A DNA stretch of 6,953 nucleotides. Source: an uncultured Burkholderiales bacterium (GTDB taxonomy: Bacteria; Pseudomonadota; Gammaproteobacteria; Burkholderiales; Burkholderiaceae_C). Positions 1 to 6,540 of this stretch are shown here, in pieces. Numbering within the stretch: position 1 is the stretch's first letter; every line of letters begins with the position of its first letter. The stretch lies in the NCBI GenBank assembly GCA_903953985.1, contig CAJBLW010000192.1, positions 1 through 6,953 of the forward strand, written 5' to 3'. The translations under genes and the position numbers were made by a program. The notes under the pieces were generated by a model, which ran no database searches, was not told where the DNA came from, and saw nothing but the letters and a program-made list of their open reading frames with translations.

Positions 1-1
1 C

Positions 2-3000
2 ATTGGCGGTGCTGTGCACCACCTGAACGTGGCCGAAGTGTTGGCCCTCACGGTGAGTGAAGCTGCCGCTTTGTTTGCACAAGACCGCGACGTGATCCGT
101 GCTCTGCAGCCCATCGTGGATGTGGGTCTGGAATATGTCCGCTTGGGCCAACCAGTGCCCACGCTCTCGGGTGGCGAGGCTCAGCGCTTGAAGCTCGCAG
201 GCTTTCTGGCCGAAGCGGCCAAAAGCGCCTCCAAAAGTCGCCAGAGTCTGGCGCGCAAGGGCACGCTTTTCATGTTTGACGAGCCGACCACCGGTCTGCA
301 CTTTGACGACATCGCCAAGCTGATGCGCGCTTTGCGCAAGCTGCTCGAAGCGGGGCATTCGCTCATCGTCATTGAGCACAACCTCGACGTGATCCGTGCC
401 AGCGATTGGCTGATCGACTTGGGGCCCGAGGGCGGGTATGCCGGGGGCCTGATTGTGGCCGAGGGCACGCCCGAAGACGTGCGCCAGCATGCCACTTCGC
501 ACACAGGTTTGGCGCTGCGCGAATATGCCGAGTCTATGGGTGAGGTGTTGGGTGTGGCTGAGCGTTTGGGTTCCTATGGGGGCGAGGCTGCGGTGTCAGC
601 GGGTTCCTCATACGGCCGGGGTACGCCAAAATCGTCACCCTCTGACACCGCAGCCTCGCTGATCAGCGTTCGAAGTCAGGGCAGTGCCAAGGGCTTGACC
701 CCGCAACGTCGCGCGCCTGTGTTGAACAACAACATCCAGATCGTCAATGCCAAAGAGCACAACCTCAAAAACCTGAGCGTGGACATTCCACGCGGCAAGT
801 TCAACGTGGTTACGGGCGTGAGTGGCTCGGGCAAATCCACGCTGGCGTTTGACATCCTGTTCAACGAAGGCCAGCGCCGTTATTTGGAAAGCTTGAACGC
901 CTACGCCCGCAGCATCGTGCAGCCCGCAGGCCGCCCCGAGGTCGATGCGGTGTATGGCATCCCGCCCACTGTGGCGATTGAGCAGCGCCTGTCACGCGGC
1001 GGCCGCAAATCCACCGTGGGCACGACCACCGAGGTCTGGCACTTTTTGCGTCTCTTATACGTCAAGCTCGGCATTCAGCACTGTGTGCACGACAACACGC
1101 CCGTTCAGCCGCAAACGCCCGACAGCATCATTGCGCAGTTGATGACGCAGTTCAAGGGCCAACACATCGGCCTACTGGCCCCGCTGGTGACGAACCGCAA
1201 AGGCGTTTACACCGAACTGGCCGATTGGGCGCGGCCGCGTGGGTACACGCACTTGCGTGTGGACGGCGAATTTTTGCCCACACAAGGCTTTCCGCGCATC
1301 GACCGCTTCAAAGAGCACAACATCGAATTGCCTGTGGTCAGCCTGGATGTGATGTCGAGCCATGAAACCGCGCTGCGCCAAGCCCTGAGCAAAACGCTGG
1401 AACACGGCAAAGGCGTGGTCCATGTGCTGAGTGATTTGGCTGGCTTGCGCGAGGCCATGTTCAGCGGTGAATCCACCGCCCGTATTGGCCAGCACCGCGT
1501 GTTTTCCACACTGCGGGCTTGCCCGGCGTGCGACACCTCGTATGCCGAGCTGGACCCACGCCTGTTTTCTTACAACAGCAAACACGGTTGGTGCCCCGAT
1601 TGCGTGGGCACGGGCGTCAAGTTGAGCAAAGACGAACGCCAAGTGTTTGACGACTCGGTGCGTGACGACAAAGAAAAAGGCCGCGAGCAAACCTTTGCCG
1701 AGCCCGAGATCGAAGACCTGGCCAATGTGGCCTGCCCCCGTTGCGAAGGCACGCGCCTGAATGCCACAGCACGCGCCGTTCGGCTGGGCGCTGCGCCGGG
1801 CCAGGGCTGGCGCATCACCGACATCGCCAGCTTGTCGGTCACCGATGTCCGCAGCTGGGTTGAAAAGCTGCACCTTACGGGTCGCGACGCCGACATCGCA
1901 CGCGACCTGGTGCCCGAAATCAAGAGCCGCCTGGAATTTTTGGAAGAAGTGGGATTGGGTTACCTCACGCTTGACCGGGGCGCGCCCACGCTGTCGGGTG
2001 GCGAGGCGCAGCGCATTCGCCTAGCGGCGCAACTGGGCAGCAACCTGCAGGGCGTGTGCTACGTGTTGGACGAACCCACCATTGGCCTGCATGCGCGTGA
2101 CAACCGGATTTTGCTCAACGCCTTGCAAAGCCTGAGCGACAAGGGCAACACGCTGGTGGTGGTGGAGCACGACGAAGACACGATCCGCCGCGCCGACCAC
2201 ATCATCGACATCGGCCCGAGTGCGGGCAAACGCGGCGGCCGATTGGTGGCGGAGGGTTCGGTGGCCGACATCACGGCCTCTGCCGATTCTCAAACGGGTC
2301 GCTATTTGTTGCATGCGATGAAGCATCCGATGCAATTGCGTCGCGTGGTGAGTACTTCTGCGCGGGGCAATGCCGCGGGTTCCTCATACGGCGGGGGTAC
2401 GCCCAAATCGTCGCCCACGCCATCGCCCCGCGCAGAAGCAGCGGAAGCGGTGGGTGCGGATTTGCAGTGGCTCACCCTCACTGGTGCCAATTTGCACAAC
2501 CTGCGCCAGGTCGATGTTCAAGTGCCTCTCAAACGCCTTGTGGCCGTGACCGGCGTCAGTGGTTCCGGCAAGTCCACCCTGGCCCGCGATGTGTTGCTGG
2601 CCAACGTGCAGGCCCTGGTCAGCCAGCGATCCACTTTTGCAGGCCGCACCGCACAAGACGCTGGTCAGCGCGTGGCCTTGACCGCGTGCAGCGACGTGCA
2701 AGGCTTTGAAACCATCGACCGTGTGCTCGAAGTGGACCAGACACCCATCGGCAAAACCCCGCGTTCTTGCCCCGCCACCTACATCGGCTTTTGGGACACG
2801 ATCCGCAAGCTGTTTGCCGAAACGCTGGAGGCCAAAGCGCGGGGTTATGCGGCCGGGCGTTTCAGCTTCAACACCGGTGAAGGCCGTTGCCCCGGCTGTG
2901 AAGGCCAGGGCATGCGCACCATCGAGATGAGCTTTTTGCCCGATGTGAAAGTGCCCTGCGAAACCTGCCGAGGCGCGCGCTTCAACCCTGAAACCTTGGC

Positions 3001-3526
3001 CGTCACCTGGCGCGGCAAAAGCATTGGCGATGTGCTGAAGATGGAAGTGGACGAAGCGGTGGACTTTTTTGCCAGCATGCCCAGCATCGCGCATCCGTTG
3101 CAGTTGCTCAAAGATGTGGGCTTGGGTTACCTGACCTTGGGCCAGCCATCCCCCACGCTCAGTGGCGGTGAGGCCCAGCGCATCAAGTTGGTGACCGAGT
3201 TGACCAAGGTGCGCGACGAAGTCGGAAAGCGTGGCAACAAAGCCCCGCACACGCTGTATGTGTTGGATGAGCCCACCGTGGGCCTGCACATGGCCGACGT
3301 GGACAAACTCATCAGTGTGCTGCACCGCTTGGTCAATGCGGGCCACAGCGTGATCGTGATCGAGCACGACCTCGATGTGATCGCCGAGGCCGATTGGGTG
3401 ATTGACCTGGGCCCGGAAGGTGGCAATGCGGGTGGTCGCATCGTGGGCGCCATGACGCCAGAGGCACTGGTGATCTTGGGCACGCACACTGGCGTAGCGC
3501 TGGGGCCGGTGTTGGCGCGGGTTTGA
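2..3526 (+). CDS. uvrA: Tandem double UvrA-family excinuclease ATPase, 3' part (5' end outside window)
   Basis: The frame is open to the left edge, so the GTG at 14 is not the start. Residues below count from that codon (1,170 to the TGA). Residues 1-175 are the C-terminal ABC of a first UvrA unit: signature LSGGEAQR at 51-58, Walker B ending FDEPTTGLH, H-loop VIEHN. After a linker a whole second unit follows. ABC-I has Walker A GVSGSGKST at 268-276, a UvrB-binding-like region around 318-430 (PTVAIEQRL, LAPLVTNRKG), a zinc module with Cys 503/506/527/530, signature 660-668 and Walker B LDEPTIGLH. ABC-II has Walker A at 847-855, DQTPIGKTPRS, the UvrA zinc finger C-X2-C-X19-C-X2-C at 959/962/982/985, signature 1049-1057 and H-loop VIEHD. 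UvrA recognises bulky DNA lesions and loads UvrB in nucleotide excision repair. Such double proteins usually sit beside an ordinary uvrA elsewhere in the genome, so whether this one does mainstream repair or a specialised job (drug or adduct tolerance) is unknown. The family is certain; the specific role is not. Confidence 0.95.
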   Translation: MGGAVHHLNVAEVLALTVSEAAALFAQDRDVIRALQPIVDVGLEYVRLGQPVPTLSGGEAQRLKLAGFLAEAAKSASKSRQSLARKGTLFMFDEPTTGLHFDDIAKLMRALRKLLEAGHSLIVIEHNLDVIRASDWLIDLGPEGGYAGGLIVAEGTPEDVRQHATSHTGLALREYAESMGEVLGVAERLGSYGGEAAVSAGSSYGRGTPKSSPSDTAASLISVRSQGSAKGLTPQRRAPVLNNNIQIVNAKEHNLKNLSVDIPRGKFNVVTGVSGSGKSTLAFDILFNEGQRRYLESLNAYARSIVQPAGRPEVDAVYGIPPTVAIEQRLSRGGRKSTVGTTTEVWHFLRLLYVKLGIQHCVHDNTPVQPQTPDSIIAQLMTQFKGQHIGLLAPLVTNRKGVYTELADWARPRGYTHLRVDGEFLPTQGFPRIDRFKEHNIELPVVSLDVMSSHETALRQALSKTLEHGKGVVHVLSDLAGLREAMFSGESTARIGQHRVFSTLRACPACDTSYAELDPRLFSYNSKHGWCPDCVGTGVKLSKDERQVFDDSVRDDKEKGREQTFAEPEIEDLANVACPRCEGTRLNATARAVRLGAAPGQGWRITDIASLSVTDVRSWVEKLHLTGRDADIARDLVPEIKSRLEFLEEVGLGYLTLDRGAPTLSGGEAQRIRLAAQLGSNLQGVCYVLDEPTIGLHARDNRILLNALQSLSDKGNTLVVVEHDEDTIRRADHIIDIGPSAGKRGGRLVAEGSVADITASADSQTGRYLLHAMKHPMQLRRVVSTSARGNAAGSSYGGGTPKSSPTPSPRAEAAEAVGADLQWLTLTGANLHNLRQVDVQVPLKRLVAVTGVSGSGKSTLARDVLLANVQALVSQRSTFAGRTAQDAGQRVALTACSDVQGFETIDRVLEVDQTPIGKTPRSCPATYIGFWDTIRKLFAETLEAKARGYAAGRFSFNTGEGRCPGCEGQGMRTIEMSFLPDVKVPCETCRGARFNPETLAVTWRGKSIGDVLKMEVDEAVDFFASMPSIAHPLQLLKDVGLGYLTLGQPSPTLSGGEAQRIKLVTELTKVRDEVGKRGNKAPHTLYVLDEPTVGLHMADVDKLISVLHRLVNAGHSVIVIEHDLDVIAEADWVIDLGPEGGNAGGRIVGAMTPEALVILGTHTGVALGPVLARV
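582..659. repeat. Palindromic repeat element A inside the UvrA inter-unit linker
   Basis: An 18-bp perfect inverted repeat, GCGAGGCTGCGGTGTCAG (582-599) against its exact complement at 642-659, encloses a core. The core (599-640) matches 2375-2416 at 39 of 42 positions; the differences are at 617, 628 and 637. The whole element is 78 bp, exactly 26 codons, and is read as part of the UvrA linker, where the core encodes GSSYGRGTPKSSP. Inside the core, GGGTAC (619-624) can also pair with GT-ACCC (634-640, one bulged base), so it can fold as a long stem with an inner hairpin. The sequence facts are direct. That it is an inserted dispersed element is inference. Confidence 0.8.
2355..2438. repeat. 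Palindromic repeat element B inside the UvrA ABC-I/ABC-II linker
   Basis: A second copy of the same core (2375-2416, encoding GSSYGGGTPKSSP) is enclosed by a different 14-bp perfect inverted repeat, CTTCTGCGCGGGGC (2355-2368) with its complement at 2425-2438. Pairing continues imperfectly inward (2370-2372 with 2421-2423, 2374-2375 with 2418-2419, 2377-2379 with 2414-2416). The element is 84 bp, exactly 28 codons, in frame within the linker between the two ABC modules of the second UvrA unit. The arms share no sequence with those of the copy at 582-659, although the cores are almost identical. The A-to-G difference at 2413 relative to 637 keeps pairing possible through a G-T wobble. Confidence 0.8.
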
Positions 3527-3550
3527 AGTCGGAGGCTCGGGCTGCAAAGA

Positions 3551-3635
3551 TGGACCCCGGGTCAAGCCCGGGGTGACAAGCTTTGAATTTTGTTACCCCA
3601 TTTCAAATGTCATCGCGGGCTTGATCCGGGATCCA
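3551..3635. repeat. REP/BIME-like pair of inverted repeat units at a convergent gene junction
   Basis: Two 28-base units lie in opposite orientation: 3551-3578 (TGGACCCCGGGTCAAGC...) and the reverse complement of 3608-3635 (TGGATCCCGGATCAAGC...). They match at 24 of 28 positions and are 29 bases apart. Each is itself palindromic around TCAAG. Units of this type, read in protein as MDPGSSP or LDPGS, are widespread extragenic repeats in proteobacterial genomes, and paired inverted units are the BIME layout. The second unit overlaps the 3' end of the methyltransferase gene. Confidence 0.75.
3554..3599. terminator. Overlapping hairpins, candidate bidirectional terminator between uvrA and the minus-strand genes
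   Basis: Two mutually exclusive hairpins share the GGGGT at 3570-3574. The first is ACCCCGGG (3554-3561), loop TCAAG, CCCGGGGT (3567-3574), a perfect 8-bp GC stem beginning 27 bases after the uvrA stop. The second pairs GGGGTGACAA (3570-3579) with TTGTTACCCC (3590-3599), ten pairs including one G-T wobble. There is no proper T-run directly after either stem, so intrinsic termination is plausible from position and stem strength but not shown. Confidence 0.45.
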
Positions 3636-4809
3636 TGACAGGCAGCGCTAACACACTGCCCAATCGCCAAAGCGATGTGACCTCTGCTGCCCGCGCCGCA
3701 TGCAGCGGGTCGCTAGGGTCCTGTGCTTTGCCATGCACCGGTTTCACGTCCGTGCGGCCCAGCACCTGCAGACCCGCTTCGGCGATCCAGCTCAGCAGTT
3801 CTTCGCGTGTGCGTAAATCCAGGTGTTCGGCCAAGTCCGACAAGATCAGCCAGCCTTCGCCGCCTTCAATCAGGTGCGCCTTCAGGCCACCCAGAAAGCC
3901 TTTGAGCATCTGACTGCCTTCGTCATAGACGGCCTGCTCCAGCAGCGTGGTCGGGCGTGCTGGCAGCCACGGCGGGTTGCAAACTACCAGCGCGGCCTGG
4001 CCAGGTGGAAACAAATTGGTGTGCAAGAGCTGAACCTGATTTTGCAGACCCAAGCGTTGCAAATTGTCCAGCGCGCATGCCAGAGCACGTTCGGACAGGT
4101 CGGTGCCGATCACTTGGGTGGCACCACGGCGGGACATGACAGCAGACAAAACGCCGGTGCCCACGCCAATGTCAAACGCCACCGGGTGTGTGGCCATGGC
4201 TTGCGGCCAAGGGGTGTTGGCTACCAACGCGACATACTCGCCCCGAACCGGAGAAAAAACGCCGTAATGCGGGTAAATGCGCAAGGCTTCGCCCATGGCG
4301 GGCACCTCGACACCATTCTTGCGCCACTCGAATGCGCCAATCGCCCCTTGCAGGCTGCGCAACGAGACGACAGAGGCTTGGCCGTTGGAGGGGCCAAAGG
4401 CTTGAAGGCAGGCCGGTTTGGCATCGGGAGCGCGGCGCAGATCTATGCCGTAGTCGCTGTTCAACTCAATCAAAACTTGGCTCAAGATGCGGGTGCGTTG
4501 GGCTTGTGCTTGTCGATGGGTATGGAAGGCTGCGCCCGGCAGGGCGGGTACCGGTGCGTCGGATTTTTTGACGCGCACTTTTTTGGGTTTGTCGATGCGC
4601 CGTGTCAACGCTTGCAACATTTGCCGTGCATTTTGAAAATCACTGCGCCAGAGCAAGCCCGTGCCCGCGCAGGCCAGCCGGTAGGCCGTGTCGGCGGTCA
4701 TGGTGTCGTCGGCCAGCACCACTTGCTTGGGCATGACTTGGTCGGAGCGCCAAATGGCTGAGCGGGTGGCGTCTTTTTCAGACCAGGTCAAAAGGGGCGG
4801 GGCGATCAT
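3610..4809 (-). CDS. Class I SAM-dependent methyltransferase with NPPW motif, substrate unknown
   Basis: This is a 399-residue protein from the ATG at 4809; an in-frame TTG two codons upstream (4815) is the only longer option, and neither has a strong ribosome binding site. The C-terminal half is a Rossmann methyltransferase domain: motif I DIGVGTG at 213-219, the acidic residue ending beta-2 (TDLSERA, D237) that should bind the SAM ribose, and catalytic-loop motif NPPW at 278-281. NPPY/W is typical of N-methyltransferases acting on adenine, guanine or glutamine side-chain nitrogen (the MTS/PrmC/RlmG-like group), so an RNA or protein amide target is plausible. A conserved YPHYGVFSPVRGEYV block precedes motif I. 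The N-terminal ~170 residues are less recognisable and include a basic stretch (RRIDKPKKVRVKK), which could contact nucleic acid. The last eight residues, MDPGSSPR, and the stop come from a REP-like repeat. It lies 69 bases downstream of the HAD gene on the same strand. Confidence 0.85.
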   Translation of the reverse strand: MIAPPLLTWSEKDATRSAIWRSDQVMPKQVVLADDTMTADTAYRLACAGTGLLWRSDFQNARQMLQALTRRIDKPKKVRVKKSDAPVPALPGAAFHTHRQAQAQRTRILSQVLIELNSDYGIDLRRAPDAKPACLQAFGPSNGQASVVSLRSLQGAIGAFEWRKNGVEVPAMGEALRIYPHYGVFSPVRGEYVALVANTPWPQAMATHPVAFDIGVGTGVLSAVMSRRGATQVIGTDLSERALACALDNLQRLGLQNQVQLLHTNLFPPGQAALVVCNPPWLPARPTTLLEQAVYDEGSQMLKGFLGGLKAHLIEGGEGWLILSDLAEHLDLRTREELLSWIAEAGLQVLGRTDVKPVHGKAQDPSDPLHAARAAEVTSLWRLGSVLALPVMDPGSSPR

Positions 4810-4835
4810 GCGCAAGTCCAGTCGGTGGGGGTGAG

Positions 4836-4857
4836 CATCGCACCATTGGCTGCGATG
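4836..4857. other. Short hairpin in the leader of the methyltransferase gene
   Basis: CATCGCA (4836-4842) and TGCGATG (4851-4857) form a perfect 7-bp stem with an 8-base loop in the 69-base gap between the HAD stop and the methyltransferase start. No T-run follows on the minus strand, so it is a weak terminator or attenuator candidate at best. No convincing promoter was seen in the gap. Confidence 0.3.
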
Positions 4858-4878
4858 AGGGGTTTGAAACCGGGGAGG

Positions 4879-5667
4879 TCAATTCAGGTGCGACAGCAAA
4901 TGCCGGGTCAGTTCGGCAAAACCGGCACCGCGTTCACTGGGGGTGATGTAACGGGGCCGATGGGTCAGTTGAGCTTCAAAGCGGCAGATATTGGCCACAC
5001 CCACACTGCAAGCAAAGTGCTCGAACATCACTTGGTCATTGGTGGAGTCTCCCACATAAACCCAGCGCGCGGTTTCGGCATCCAGTGCACGCCCCCACAA
5101 TTGGCGGACTATCCATTGGGCGCCCGACAGTTTATGGTGCTCACCGAACCAGCCGTTGATGTGGATGCTGCTGACGGTGGCGTTCATGCCCTCACTGCGC
5201 ATGAGTTGCACCACCTGAGCGATGGCTTGCGGCGGCAAATGCGTGAACTCGCTGTGGTCGATCGCCATGTCGGTTTCCCGTCCAGCGCTGTCTTGGGCCA
5301 AAGTGGCACCGGGCACCTCGCGCATGATGCGCGCCGCCACCGCGTTTAATCGCATGCGATGGGCCGCCCGCTCGGCGGCACTTTGCTGGTAGATGGCCCG
5401 GGGCGCGCCGTCGGCTTGGGGTATCCAGGCAGCAGCCCCGTTTTCAGCGACCAGTGCATCGACCGGCCAGTTTTGGGCAAAGTCCCGGCTCCAGCCCATG
5501 GGGCGCCCAGTGATGGGAATGACCATCAGACCCGCTTGTTTCAGCGCGGCAAGGGCGTGCAAGGCATCGGCCGTGATCGCGCCTTCGGTGGTCAGGGTGT
5601 CATCGATGTCGGTGAACACCCCCAGCCAGGGCCGAGGGGGGCGTGGCCAATGCTTCAGGTCCAGCAT
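4879..5667 (-). CDS. HAD-superfamily (type IIB-like) phosphatase, substrate unknown
   Basis: The protein has 262 residues from the ATG at 5667 (MLDLKHWPRPP...). The frame is open further upstream to 5787, but that part only overlaps metF and looks like a shadow, so the shorter start, 11 bases after the metF stop, is preferred. All HAD motifs are present: motif I FTDIDDTLT with nucleophile D20 and acid/base D22, motif II ITGR at 52-55, a motif III lysine in HHKLSG (K179), and the Mg-binding motif IV VGDSTND at 205-211. The cap inserted between motifs II and III, with a fold like Cof or sugar-phosphate phosphatases, suggests a small phosphorylated metabolite such as a sugar phosphate. IHINGWFGEHHKL just before motif III may shape the substrate pocket. 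It is probably cytoplasmic, with no signal peptide or membrane segment, and translated by coupling with metF. The family is firm; the substrate is not deducible. Confidence 0.9.
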   Translation of the reverse strand: MLDLKHWPRPPRPWLGVFTDIDDTLTTEGAITADALHALAALKQAGLMVIPITGRPMGWSRDFAQNWPVDALVAENGAAAWIPQADGAPRAIYQQSAAERAAHRMRLNAVAARIMREVPGATLAQDSAGRETDMAIDHSEFTHLPPQAIAQVVQLMRSEGMNATVSSIHINGWFGEHHKLSGAQWIVRQLWGRALDAETARWVYVGDSTNDQVMFEHFACSVGVANICRFEAQLTHRPRYITPSERGAGFAELTRHLLSHLN

Positions 5668-5678
5668 GGCGCAGCGCG

Positions 5679-6524
5679 TCAGTGGGCCAGTGCCTTCAGG
5701 CGCTGGAGCACCGCCAGCGTGGCCGCACTCTGGTTCATGGTGTAGAAGTGGATGGCGGGCACGCCGCCGTTGATGAGTTGCTCGCAAAGGTCAGACACCA
5801 CGTCCAGGCCGAAGGCCTTGATCGAGTCGGTGTCGTCGCCGTAGGCTTGCAAGCGCAAACGGATCCAGCGCGGGATCTCGGCCCCGCAGGCGTCAGAAAA
5901 GCGCAACAATTGGGTTGAGCTGGTGATCGGCATGATGCCCGGCACCACGGGCACATCGACACCCAGTTTGTAGGCGTCGTCCACAAAGCGGAAATACGCA
6001 TCGCTGTTGTAGAAGTATTGCGTTATGGCCGAGTTGGCCCCAGCCTTCACTTTGGTGGCAAAGGCTTGCAAATCGGCATCGGGCGATTTGGCTTGCGGGT
6101 GAATTTCGGGGTAGGCGGCCACCTCAATGTGGAAGTCGTCGCCGGTCTCGGCGCGAATGAAGGCGACGAGATCGCTGGCGTAATGGAACTCGCCACCTGC
6201 GCCATAGCCGCTGGGCAAATCACCGCGCAAGGCCACCAGGCGTTTGACGCCCATGGCCTTGAGCGTGGCCAGCTCGGCGCGTACCGAAGCTTTGGTCGCA
6301 CCAATACACGAAAAGTGCGAAGCCGCAGCTACCCCTTCGCTCAAGATGGCACCCACTGTGGCAAATGTGCCTTCTTGAGTAGAGCCCCCAGCGCCGTAGG
6401 TCACGGAGCAAAACTCGGGCTGCAGGCTGTACAGCTGTTCGCGCACGCTGCGCAGTTTGTCTGCGCCTTCTGGTGTTTTGGGCGGAAAGAACTCCAGGCT
6501 GATGGGCAGTTTCAAACCAGACAT
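5679..6524 (-). CDS. metF: Methylenetetrahydrofolate reductase [NAD(P)H]
   Basis: The 281-residue protein reduces 5,10-methylene-THF to 5-methyl-THF using FAD, supplying the methyl group for methionine synthase. The start at 6524 (MSGLKLPISLEFFPPKTPEG) matches the family N-terminus; the frame extends to 6686, but that part overlaps tlyA and has no family resemblance. A GAAG five bases upstream is a modest ribosome binding site. Landmarks are E11 in LEFFPP (equivalent to the catalytic Glu28 of E. coli MetF), SVTYGAGGS at 40-48, ALRGDLPSG with D102 (E. coli Asp120, flavin tuning), AAYPEIHPQAKS at 136-147, ITQYFYN at 167-173 with the folate-contacting Gln169, and the terminal HFYTMN. The length is slightly below the 296 residues of E. 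coli MetF, normal for single-domain bacterial enzymes. The gene starts 16 bases after tlyA and ends 11 bases before the HAD gene, indicating one transcript. Confidence 0.97.
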   Translation of the reverse strand: MSGLKLPISLEFFPPKTPEGADKLRSVREQLYSLQPEFCSVTYGAGGSTQEGTFATVGAILSEGVAAASHFSCIGATKASVRAELATLKAMGVKRLVALRGDLPSGYGAGGEFHYASDLVAFIRAETGDDFHIEVAAYPEIHPQAKSPDADLQAFATKVKAGANSAITQYFYNSDAYFRFVDDAYKLGVDVPVVPGIMPITSSTQLLRFSDACGAEIPRWIRLRLQAYGDDTDSIKAFGLDVVSDLCEQLINGGVPAIHFYTMNQSAATLAVLQRLKALAH

Positions 6525-6540
6525 CGCTTCAACTTTCAAT

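Noticed and set aside
568..582. GGGTTCCTATGGGGG, just before the first palindromic element, resembles the start of the repeat core (GGGTTCCTCATACGG) and encodes GSYGG.
   Set aside because: Only eight contiguous bases match and no flanking arms are seen, so a degenerate third copy cannot be told from a glycine-serine linker.
2384..3565. A 393-codon open frame on the minus strand opposite the 3' part of uvrA.
   Set aside because: It is antisense to clear UvrA motifs, its product is a His/Gln/Ala/Gly-rich composition typical of shadow frames in GC-rich genes, and it has no recognisable motif.
3570..3599. Similarity between the intergenic GGGGTGAC...GTTACCCC hairpin and the reverse complement of the UvrA linker core (GGGTGAC...GTACCCC).
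   Set aside because: The shared bases are short, GC-rich hairpin arms with different spacing, not enough to claim common origin.
3823..4761. A 312-codon open frame on the plus strand opposite the methyltransferase gene.
   Set aside because: The minus-strand protein has SAM-binding and NPPW motifs, whereas the plus-strand product has none and is a high-GC shadow.
5668..5787. A 40-residue N-terminal extension of the HAD protein.
   Set aside because: It lies inside metF in another frame, is rich in Arg/His/Pro, and precedes the ATG at which family-like sequence begins.
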